NCBI GenBank assembly: GCA_963693285.1
Contig: OY848917.1
Location: 188,501 to 252,500 of the forward strand
Reading direction: 5' to 3'
Source of the DNA: Xestospongia muta
Lineage: Eukaryota; Porifera; Demospongiae; Haplosclerida; Petrosiidae
DNA length: 64,000 nucleotides
The notes beneath the pieces are model-generated. The model ran no database searches. It was not told the origin of the DNA and saw only the letters and a list, made by a program, of their open reading frames with translations. Made by a program: the position numbers and the translations under genes. Below are positions 11,658 to 24,781 of the stretch, piece by piece; position 1 is the stretch's first letter; each line of letters begins with the position of its first letter.

Positions 11658-12600
11658 TTAAAATGCATCATTTCATTTTTATGTTTTTCTATTAAAAGTA
11701 TAATTTATAGAGAGTATGTTTTATTACAATAATATAATTTGAACTTCTAGGATAGAAACATACTTTCAAGGGAATTTTACTAGCCAATATTTTGAATGTT
11801 AATGTTAGTAAACAGTGTGTCATCATATCACATTCAAAGCTTCTGACATAACACTGTATCAACATAAGAGAGTAACTTAATGGCAAAGGAATTTTACCAG
11901 CTAATCATTTAAGGTATAATGTTAGTAAACAAAGTTAGATGATATCACACTTCAAAAATGCTGAACTGTTGCTATACCCGTGTCAAAGTGAAAACTTTGA
12001 ATTAGAACTGAGCTTCAAAGACTACAGTAGTTTCTATAGAAACATTATATAAGATTCTGGTATGTAGCTTTAGTTCAACTTGAAGTTTACTTAAGCATTA
12101 AATTTTTTCCGATCAAAGAATTCTTTTCCCTATCCTTGTTAGTTTTCAAAATTAATTTTCAAGTGAACTTTGACCTTTTGTGGAAGCTCATAATTTCTTT
12201 CATGATTTCATTTATTCATGATTAGAAAGGTTTGCAGGTTTGAGGAACATTAACTTGACGCCATCTTTAAATTGACACTGCTCATTATAAGTATTTATTG
12301 CTCCTTTTTCCAGACTAAATTAACTTTACACCATTCTATTACATCATAATGTTTTATGAGATTTGAGGAATGTATATAAATAAACAAATCCACACCAAAG
12401 TAATAATGTACAATGGCAATTTTTTTTCTTCAACACAAAAATTATCTGTTTTGTTTTGAAATCCCAATTGACATTATATCATGTCCTTGCTTATATCTAA
12501 TATCCTGAGTTCTAAACTGTAGTTTGCTATATTGTATCCAGAAACCACTACTTTTGTTGAAAATGTAGTGACTCAAACCTTCATTACAAAAATTATGTCA
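11658..12600. other. Intergenic, no gene recognised
   Basis: Sequence after CDIPT copy 1. Two stretches (11760-11850 and 11880-11960) share short similar runs such as ggaattttac and aatgttagtaaac, suggesting a small decayed local duplication. No coding exon is supported. Confidence 0.4.
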
Positions 12601-13113
12601 ATCTCTTGTTGACAATGTTTCCTATGCAATTCCAGTACTAGCTTCACCATTACTAGTACCAACACATCCACATGAATCACAATTGTACACTCAGATACCT
12701 AAAGGTCAAAAGATATGCCTTCCACACAAGAAAAAACGATACTGGGCCTTCAGTAAAACGCCTCTTTGTTTCTGATTCTAGTTCATCTCAAAGAGATTAC
12801 GTAAGTTATGCATAAATGTTTTTATAATTTATTCTTGCATAGTTTGTTACGTTAGTGTGTAATGAGCATTAATATCTTTATTGTCATGAGTTAATGCTTT
12901 CATTATCTCCAGGTTGGGATACAATATCAAAATATTAAGACTTTCATAGTTAATCCAACTAGAAAAGACCTTGGAATGATAATTGTCAGAGGAAGTAGAT
13001 TTGGTATTGCTCAAAAATGATCAGATGATCCTATTATCAAGAATTGCTAAATTATGAACATTACTACAATTGTAAATAGTTTCTCTCTGGTCTGAATGTG
13101 TAGGATCTACATT
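12601..13113 (+). other. Possible exon pair of unknown gene or transposon
   Basis: A frame ending in SSSQRDY meets a GTAAGT donor near 12799. After an acceptor near 12912 (ttatctccag) the frame could continue with VGIQYQNIKTFIVNP to a stop at about 13020. The segment LGMIIVRGSRFGI resembles the last strand of Sm/LSm proteins, but the match is short. The stretch may equally belong to the Ginger-like element that resumes after the hAT insertion. Treat as unproven. Confidence 0.2.
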
Positions 13114-13121
13114 CTGTGCTA
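13114..13121. repeat. Target-site duplication, left copy
   Basis: The 8 bases ctgtgcta directly precede the hAT element and are repeated exactly at 14056-14063. Eight bases is the usual hAT target-site length. Confidence 0.85.
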
Positions 13122-14055
13122 CATAGGCGGCTGCAGAACTGCAACTCCACCCGGGCAGGAAAAGGGGTGTGGTTAAGTTTATTTATTAATATTATTAATG
13201 TAAAAGGAGCTACTGTTTTTATGAGTCTGTGAAAACTTTAAAACTAGTTCGTCAAGAATGTCCCAAAGTTTGCTAGACACATCTCTTTCGATGTGCAGTA
13301 GAGCCAAGTTACAGAGATGTTCCTGTGTGTTTCCAATCACAGAAATCACTGTACGTTAGACATCTATCAGCATTAACTCCAAAAAAAACGGCAAGAAAAA
13401 CAAAATACGCAATCTCTCTGAAATATCTGATACCAGCTTGATTGGAAGGACCTTTTAACTGTCACATACATCTTAGAAGGAAAGGTAATGCCTTCAGGCT
13501 GAACTGGTCTGTCACTTTTATCCTTTGCTATATCCCTGGAAAGACTAGTAGAAGGAAGTGCATCAAGTACTGTAGCAACTTCATTTGATGATCCACTCTC
13601 AATATGTTCAACTACAGGCGTAGATAAACTGAAATGAAGTCATAAAATCACAGCAATTTTAGACATGGAAGATGTACTGTATGATTTTTCATACTGTGTG
13701 ACAGTGACCTTGTGATCCTGTGCATCAGAGCATGCTGTGCTTGAATCTTGATCATGCAACATGCAACATGCTCCAGGCTTGTTTGTACAAGTTATTCTTA
13801 CTATCAGTATCTTCCTCTTGGGAATCTGTTATCCTCAACCTCTTATAGTAGTCAGTGTGGTGTTGTTAATAAAAGAGAGTAAGGAAGCCTGACGTTTAGC
13901 CATAATAACTTTGAGGGTACTAATATTGTAATAACAAACACTTATTATTATGTAAATTATGATGTAATAACATGTGTTCAGGGCATTATTTAGAATTGCT
14001 TGGTCAAGTCAACCCGGTCATTGCCCGTGTATGCCCGGGCCTGCAGCCGCCTATG
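13122..14055 (-). mobile_element. hAT transposon, internally deleted (ZMYM1-like transposase pieces)
   Basis: The 934-bp element has terminal inverted repeats: cataggcggctgcag at the left, and at the right ctgcagccgcctatg. Similarity continues inward to a cccgggca block. An exact 8-bp duplication flanks it. On the minus strand, about 13700-13390 reads as the N-terminal TTF-type zinc-finger region of ZMYM1-like hAT transposases (QPEGITFPSKMYV, RSFQSSWYQIF, VFCFSCRFF). Then 13340-13205 reads as the C-terminal hAT dimerisation region (TQEHLCNLALLHIERDV, KLWDILDELVLKF). The catalytic centre is missing, so this is a non-autonomous deletion derivative. It inserted into the Ginger-like remnant. Confidence 0.85.
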
Positions 14056-14063
14056 CTGTGCTA
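14056..14063. repeat. Target-site duplication, right copy
   Basis: Exact copy of ctgtgcta, matching 13114-13121, immediately after the right terminal inverted repeat. Confidence 0.85.
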
Positions 14064-14144
14064 TCAATAAAAGCTTCTATAATCCTCATTTACTCTGGTA
14101 TTCTTTTCTCTATACTGATTCATGTGGTTCATGAAGCTAGATTA

Positions 14145-15613
14145 TAAGTGGAAAGGACCTTATAAAATAACAGATTGTCTTGGAAAAGGTTTCTAAGGCT
14201 ATATAAAATGCCAGTTGATGGTTCATCATCGAGTCTTTCCAACTCAATTTCATCAAATCCATCACACACATCTTCAACTTGCTCACTTCAATTAACTCCA
14301 ACAAACTCAAACTCATCACCATATTTACCTCAAATACCTCCAATAAATTCATCTTTGTCACCACAATTATCTCCAAATTATCCATCTTCTTCTCCACCTT
14401 ACTTACCACAAAACACATCATTCTTTGTTTCCACCATCCCATCCCCACCAACTTTGCTGAATTAGAATTGGTTTGTATAGTACATCTGACAAGTGTGGAG
14501 GTAATAATATGTTGCCAGTTATTTCGCTTACTCCAATTAAAGAAGCACGTATAGAAGATGAAGATGTGTCATCTTTTCAGAAAAAGAAAGACAAGAGGAT
14601 TCTTCTAACTCCTGTCAAGAAGGGGAAAGATAATAAAATAGACAATTCACAGCAGACTGATAAACAAGACAGTAAACAAAGATACGGTAAAAGAGGTTTA
14701 TCATTAGCTTTAATGAAGGATGCTAAAAGGAGGAAACAACAGCAATGCACTTGGAAGAAAGCCCTTAATTCTGAAGGTATGTATATGTTAAATGCTCCAC
14801 TTCCCTACTTATCTCTTTTCCACTAGAATGTGTGGACCTAACAAACCAGAAAGATGTCCCAACTGTATATTGGATACAAGAATTAACATTGTTTCCGTCA
14901 GACAGAAAATCATTGATCAATGGTAGGTGGTTAAGTGATGCAGTCATCACTGCTGGACAGAAACTTCTGAAGGATATGCCTATCCACACATTGGTGGACT
15001 TCAACCAACTATATTGGGCATGACATTAGCGTTTGAAGTGCAGAGGGGAGAATTTGTACAAGTACTTCACATCAATGATAATCACTGGATAACTGCCAGT
15101 AATATTGGCTGTCCTGTTGCAACTATTGATCTGTTTGACTCTATGCAATGTACTAAACTATCATTTAGACCCAAGGCACAGATTGCAGCATTGCTGTTCA
15201 CAGACCAACCTGAAATAACTGTATGTTTTCAACCTGTTCAACTGCAACAAGGCACAAATGATTGTGGATTTTTTTTGCTTGCTTTTGCCACATCTCTTTG
15301 TGGTGGGCAAACACCAACACAAATAACCTATATTCAACATCAAGTAAGGGACCACCTTTGTCACTGTCTTGAAAATAAAACAATTAGCCCATTACTCTGC
15401 CAGTGGCGAAAAAAGAAAGTAAAACAATACGTTACTGACATAAAAATTTGGAGTATACTGCAAATGTCGTCAACCAGAAGAAGGTAGAATGATTGAGTGC
15501 GAAGACTGCAAAGAGTGGTATCATGAAATTGTGTTGAAGTCCCAAATGCCATTTGGCAGACCAAGAGGCACACATCATGGATATGTGACAATTGTGTAAA
15601 AACTCTTAATTAA
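14145..15613 (+). pseudogene. Ginger-like DNA transposon remnant: GPY/F, Ulp1-type protease, PHD finger
   Basis: 14145-14210 reads KWKGPYKITDCLGKGF, a one-base slip, then LRLYKMPVDG. This is the GPY/F module that ends gypsy/Ginger-type integrases. A Ser/Pro/Asn-rich linker follows to 14465, then a Lys-rich segment (14473-14780). The next part is a C48/Ulp1-like protease: WLSDAVITAGQKLL, a one-base frameshift near 14970, GGLQPTILGM, then the catalytic-type motifs HINDNHWI (His), DLFDSM (Asp) and QQGTNDCGFF (Gln/Cys). From 15460 a PHD finger follows (CKCRQPEEGRMIECEDC, KEWYHE), another one-base frameshift near 15528, then CVEVPNAIW and WICDNC before a stop at 15611-15613. At least three frame breaks make it a pseudogene. 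Integrase linked to Ulp1 and PHD points to Ginger elements; the integrase core itself was not found. Confidence 0.68.
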
Positions 15614-15704
15614 TTCTAGCATTACCTATATAATATAACCTATAATTATAAAACATATACAGTCTTTATTTAGATTAAATGCTAAATTTTATTATAATCA
15701 AATA

Positions 15705-15906
15705 AAATTGGACCTATATAGGATCGAATTTTGCTGCCAAATGTGGACCTATCTATAGGAACAAATTTTGCAGTATAGGTCCAAATTAGGCAGAAAGATT
15801 TGGTCCTAGGTCCAATTTTTGCATGCAAAATTTGGATCTAGGTCCAAATTTTGCATGCAAAAAAATGGACCTAGGTCCAATTTTAACTAGGAACGAATTT
15901 CCCATG
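15705..15906. repeat. Palindromic GGTCCAAATTTTGCATGC repeat cluster
   Basis: The motif taggtccaaattttgcatgc and its reverse complement recur with variation at least five times in about 200 bases. A near-palindrome is centred on gcatgc at about 15822, with cctaggtcc and ggatctagg flanks. The cluster lies directly after the PHD pseudogene and may be the terminal part of that transposon or an independent satellite-like foldback. Confidence 0.65.
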
Positions 15907-16256
15907 ACATATCCAAAAAAAGGAATATCTGCACTGAACATACACATAATATTAATTAAGCAGCTGTTGCAACAGCTAGAGGAAGTGCATATTATGATGT
16001 AAACAGAAAAAGAAACACAGCTTCCATTTTTTTGATATTGAAAAGTTTAATGTGTGCCATTTTGTGGGCAGCCCAGCCCCTTTTTATACTGCGCATGCTC
16101 GTTTAATAGAGATTTAATCTTATAATAATAATTATAAAAGGCACGCCCACTTCCTTTGTAATCATGCATAGTTTATATCGTCTGTCAGGTAACGCCGCTA
16201 TTCTACGGCGAGAGACGATTAGTTCATCGATAGAACCAGACCATTGTTATAGAATA

Positions 16257-17151
16257 ATGGCTGAAATAATCCTACTTTTTCCAGCAAATATAATAAGTAA
16301 ATTACATATTTTATTTTGATCATATATCATTTCAATGTAGCTCTTTCAAGACTACCAATGTACTTTGTGTTATTGTTGTTTCCAACTTATCATTACATTG
16401 GAGTGATCTTATTCGCTATTGGTATCTTTTTGGATATTTTGGATGGTATTGTTGCTCGAAAAATGAAACAAAGTAAAGGATACACAGATATATTACATGA
16501 CTTACTTTAAAATGATGAATGTACTTTTTAGATAGCTCTTTTTATTTCTTACTTTAGCCACTTTGCTAGGAATGCACTTGGACAAATTAGTTGACAAGTA
16601 AATGTTTAAACAAACTAATTAGACATTACATTCTACATAACAGAGTTGCTACCATGATATTATTGATGTTATTAACCAGAATACAACCAGACAAAACAGT
16701 GTTTTATTACACAGTAATAATTATTTCTTTCATTTTTAACTGGATATTCAATTGTTTGTAAGTAACATACATTAATATAGTTTTCTCCTTTTTATATAAT
16801 TATATTAATAGTTTTATAATTTCTGGTGGTGGTCTTGTCAATGCAGCAATGAGGCTTTTCTATACAGAACCTTTTTTGACATATTGTGTTCTTGGTAAAG
16901 ATTACTTCTACTTAGCTCTCTATCATTATTACAAACAAGCATCTGATGGTAAGTTTATAGAATTATTTTCCATAGTCTTGTTATAATTATTAGGTGTTGA
17001 TCATTTTGCTGGAGTTTATCTTGTTTTAATAGCTACTGCTCCTGCACTAATACTCTATTATATGTTTGATATTATTAAAATTTACACATCTGTTAAAGGA
17101 ATTTCAGCTATTGACATTGAAAATCGAAGAAAATCAAGAATAAGTAATTAA
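16257..17151 (+). CDS. CDIPT: Phosphatidylinositol synthase, copy 2
   Basis: Six exons in the same arrangement as copy 1: 16257-16296, 16341-16472, 16558-16597, 16644-16757, 16812-16948 and 16994-17151. Exons 1-5 have identical lengths, all introns are GT-AG, and the product is 206 aa. The catalytic signature is intact: DGIVAR, eight residues, GMHLDKLVD. Differences from copy 1 are scattered: GGGLVNAAMRLFY instead of GGDVGNAAMRFFY, Arg for Thr in the MLLTRIQPD segment, and a changed C-terminus (ENRRKSRISN). No frame break is seen, so both copies look able to make CDIPT, the ER enzyme producing phosphatidylinositol. The 5' flank is shared with copy 1 but lacks the CRE-like palindrome. The intervening DNA is transposon-derived. 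Confidence 0.92.
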
Positions 17152-18035
17152 AATGCATCATTTTTTTCTTTTATATTTTACTATAGCTAGAAAATTTATA
17201 GAGACTACTTTTTATTAAAAAAAATAATTTTAACTACTATGAGAGCAACTTAATTTCAAAGGACTTTTACTGGTTAATATTTTGAATAAAGCAAAATGAT
17301 AATAGGTAGAGTATCTGTAACAGACTGAATAAGGTTAGTGAAAAGACTTTCTTAAAAAAACAGCCCAAAAATATTTCTCTATGAAAATCTTACATTCTAT
17401 AAGACAATCTTAAATAGGTAAGAAACAACAGAAGTCTATGCCAAGACAAGTAACATTGGTAGGGACAGAATAAAATAAAAAGTCATTCAAACAGACAAAG
17501 AAACTAACTCAATGACCTAATTTTTGGCACTAATTAACACAATTAGGTTAGACACAGTAAACATTATATAAACATGTAATAAAATAAATTAGGCTTTCAC
17601 AGTAACATGATATCACATTGTAAGCTTCCGTCATAACAATTTATCCTCGTAAGAGTGTAAACATCGAACAGGTCACACCCAGACTTTTGACAATTAATGG
17701 AAAATCTAAATCATCAGTTGGTACTTTGATGTGGTTGTCGGTTCTTTAACTAATTAGAACAGACGGATATAGACACAACAGTAATGAACCAGTCTATACA
17801 TAATTCTTGTACTAGATATTAAAGAACAGATATATCTATTGGAAGTGTTATGTCAATTTTTAAAAATTATTTTTATAGTTTGATGTTCCATATGAAGATA
17901 AATAATATTAATCAAATGCAGTAATCAAATAGATATATAAGCATAAAAAAGATATTAAAACATAATAAAATAACAGTGCTGAGATGGTATGTAGAAGTTA
18001 AAATAACCATTATTCTACTAAAAGGTGGTCCACTT
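17152..18035. other. Intergenic, nothing recognised
   Basis: AT-rich sequence between CDIPT copy 2 and a probable MITE. Early bases resemble the 3' flank of CDIPT copy 1. No exon or structured element is supported. Confidence 0.4.
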
Positions 18036-18308
18036 CAAGGGCATAGCTCTGGGGGGGCCAGGGGGGCCAGGCCCCAGATTTTGTTGGCCCCCTTGCAGCC
18101 AGTGGGTTCCCCAAGTGATTAAAATGGCTAGTACTAAACAGTTGGAGATTTAAAATAAAATTTAAAACAAAAAATGCAATATTAAATGATTATTATTTCC
18201 ATTAATTAGACACATTCTCATGAAGTACCCGAAAAATTTAGTGTACTTTTCACACCTTATAGACTTGCCCCTCCCCCTCCCTGGTAATTTAGTCTAGCTA
18301 TGTCTCTG
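18036..18308. mobile_element. Probable hAT-type MITE, 273 bp
   Basis: The ends caagggcatagc and (reverse complement) cagagacatagc match at 9 of 12 positions. They are bordered by gtccactt at 18028 and gtcctctt at 18309, an imperfect 8-bp duplication. The interior begins with G/C runs (gggggggccagg) unlike its AT-rich surroundings, and ends with a C-rich run. No coding sequence. The call rests on imperfect repeats and is tentative. Confidence 0.4.
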
Positions 18309-18633
18309 GTCCTCTTAGAGATAATGTATTCTCCATGTTGTAAGTATTAGCTTACTGTCAAGTGATTGAAACTATACTCAGAAACTCAAGACAATTTGAT
18401 TGGCTCCACATGATATCAACCCAAGCTTAACTTTCCCCTGTATTAATATTAACATGGAAATCAACAACAACTGAAGTGTCAATACAACACAAATTATTAT
18501 GTAAAAGTAACTGGTCAACTTTTATATGAAATAACTTTATTTTAAAATTTAAATAATGTCAAGACAAAATGTAAAAAGTTTAATGAGCATGAATTATAAA
18601 TTTATGATTCTCTTATCTATCATATACAAAAGC

Positions 18634-21808
<3,175 letters not shown>

Positions 21809-24033
21809 AGATATCGAGTCAGAACGAAGAGGGCGTGGTCATACGTGGGTGTTAGGGTAGTTCTATGGTATCCAAGAATTATAATCTTGTAAGCTCGTGT
21901 TATGCATAACTAAAAAACCGATATGGACGTCAATATTTCATTGATACTCTAATGTTATTTTTACTTTTCTTGTATATATAATTAATAGCAATCTCGGTAG
22001 TTTATGGAGACAGTGCATTATGTGTTATTGGTAGTGCCAGAAATCATATCACATGTAGATATTTCATTGTATTTTATTATATGTACTATTTAGTGGTCAG
22101 TATGAAATGTCAAAATATCTTACTGAATATCAAGTATCTTATTTTCCTACATGCCTTAAACAATTATAAATATATTTTTGTTTATTTTCTAAAGAACAAA
22201 TCTTGACATTGTTACATAAAACATTTATATTTACACTCACTTTGATAACATATTTACAAGATTTATCACCTGTACAGTATTAGGAATACTAACATCATTA
22301 TTGGATTAAGGAAATGAAATCCTTTTTGACTGCAACAGCACATACTTATAATCATCTGAAACGTTCCAATACAATAATTTGAAATGTATACATTGTTCTG
22401 AATACAATTAAGAGATAACAAAATTTATTCATTGATACAAAAGCAGAAGTTAAACATTTACCCAAATTGACGTATACTTGAGGCCATTGTTGCATTTTCA
22501 AGTTCTAATTATCAGATAATAGTACATATTTATATCTTATTACTTGTCAAGTCTCAGATTGTATCTTATATTATTGGTCAGTACACTGCCTTACTACATA
22601 CAGAGGAATAAGTTTATACAGTATGATGCATTGACTGATGACATGTGATATGAAACAGGAATAAAGAGTATGTGTTAGAATTTTAATTTAAAATTAATTT
22701 CCATATCAAATATCATAATGTGTATAGACATAAAAAGAAAAATGTAATCAATAAGTTATATATATTATAGACTGCCACTCATAACAGCAGATCATATTAC
22801 ATATCACTGTTAAATTAATTCTTCTAGGAAGAATATTGATAGTAATAATATCATTTCGTGGAATTTATTGGTACTAGTATAGTCCTTATATGACAATACA
22901 TTATACAGTTACTGTATTGGCTTGATAAACAAAATTGTATTTCTATATACAGCTATATACAATGTATTATGTACTTACACTATTACTAGTCAGAGGTGTT
23001 TATTAAATTATTAAGGACAGTACAGTATACTTGCATTGTAATCTCCAGTCCAGTCTTAAGAGCTAGTATTTATTCTTCCATGATGACATTTTTCTTTAGA
23101 GTATTATCTGATGTATGTATAGAGAACATCAGCAGCTTTTCCATTATATTATTGAAAGTGACTATATAGAATGAACTAGCTGGAAATCAAACTTTGTTTC
23201 TATAGTTCAGTATGTTTATAGTCAGTATGAATAGAAATGTATAGATTATAATTGTAAGTAAGCATAATATGATGTGTGGTATTTGACTTTCTTCCTTTCT
23301 ACAGTGACACTAATCTATCATATAATTTAACTCTGTAAACTTTAGTCTCAATATTTGAAAAAATATTAATGTTTATGAAATCTCTGACTAGAATAATTGT
23401 AATGTTATAACAAGATCAATGTTATGCTTTATTTTTAATGAAATTTCATGATATACTGCATGATGTAAAGACATCTTAAAAACAACAGTTGTAATTGTTC
23501 TCTATAACTAACTATATAACAAAGCAAAACAATGACATAATGCTTTAAAAGTGCTCTACACTTATGTAAAAAATAAAAATTTACACAAAAATAACATTCT
23601 AGCATATATGTTTGTTTGCAAATAAAAAAAGAATTCATTATTATTTAATCAAATACTGCATTTATCTAATCCACTAATAGATTATGGTAAAGTTAATAAC
23701 TTGTTTGTTCAATGATAGTAGGCTAGTCATCATGAGTGAGGAGGGAATTACAGACACATGGTATTGGAGTTATATTGTCTTGTTCCAAATTCAGACAGGC
23801 AACTTTTGCTAGAATCTTCTTACATTCTTCAGTACCTCTTTGGGACATTTGTTAACTATTAGAGTTAATGCAACATTAAAATAGTATTACAACAATTCTC
23901 AATATTTACACTCAGAAAAATTAGCTACAAAAATTGTCTTAATAATTGTGTTTGATTGATCAATATTTGGACTGGTGTACAAACCAGCATAGAAAAAATG
24001 CCAAATAGTAAATATGTACTTGTAATAAGGTAC
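21809..24033. other. Intergenic, nothing recognised
   Basis: About 2.2 kb of AT-rich DNA upstream of the M35 gene and downstream of the NIDO-like exons. The first 100 bases (ggcgtggtcatacgtggg) are the likely M35 promoter. No other coding or repeat element is supported. Confidence 0.4.
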
Positions 24034-24781
24034 CAGGTTTAGAACTATGAAGCATCATATCAGGAGCACTAGTAACATTGTTGGAATATGGAAGTGAGAT
24101 CTCATGTGATGTTTTAGTCATGAAATCGTAGAATCGAATAAATACTCCCAAACCACTATTGGATATGTAATTGACATCAGCAAACAAAATGATAACAAAT
24201 GTTGCATTAAGCCCATCAGTGACTATAGCCACTTGTAACTTGTTGCCCTATCAATTGAGATCATGCACAGGATAGTTATTTATATACAGTCACACTTACA
24301 GGAACATTGTTCCGTGACACATCTATCCATGTACCTAAAATAAGTAGACTGGGGTTAAAATTACATTCTGATACATCTGATTGTACTATCTCTTGCTTTG
24401 CTGTATCAAGCAGAACTGAGTTGTTGGTAATGCTGAAAAAGACTTGACCAGTTAAATCTGAAGTTGTACCATAAAGAACAAGAGGAGCGATTTCTATTCT
24501 CTGATTGAATTGAGTATCATATAGATATATATCACCTGAAAAACGAATCTGTATGTAGAAAATAAATCAACATTGAAGATGTAAAATTAAATATATGTAG
24601 CTATGACAAACAATGATTATCTTACCTCAACACCATTGAAAAGAGACATTGGAAAGTATTTCAAATTTGTGACAGGTTGAAAAGTAAAAAACTTAGGCAT
24701 AGTAGGAGGAGCAACATTATCACCACTTGAATATGATTAAAAGTCATTTACATTTACTAACATTACAACAGGTAACATCAT
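24034..24781 (-). CDS. NIDO-like domain protein, spliced, ends uncertain
   Basis: Exons on the minus strand: 24781-24762 (tentative, ATG ATG start), 24725-24626, 24548-24300 and 24247-24034. Frames join without stops. The second-last exon gives FSGDIYLYDTQ, LVLYGTTSD and FSITNNSVLL; the last gives NKLQVAIVTDGLNATFVIIL and a following FADVNYIS. A strand reading (F/L)QV-x-I-A/V-TDG followed by a hydrophobic FxIxxF strand is the hallmark of the extracellular nidogen NIDO domain. A short final exon after 23960 could add a stop, but no EGF, sushi or AMOP domains were found nearby, and the first exon lacks a clear signal peptide. The proposed first intron is only 36 nt. It may be a genuine small gene or a fragment of a larger matrix/receptor gene. 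Confidence 0.5.

Noticed and set aside
12601..13020. Spliced Sm/LSm-like protein
   Set aside because: Only one short strand (LGMIIVRGS) resembles the family. The Sm1 motif is missing, and the DNA may belong to a transposon.
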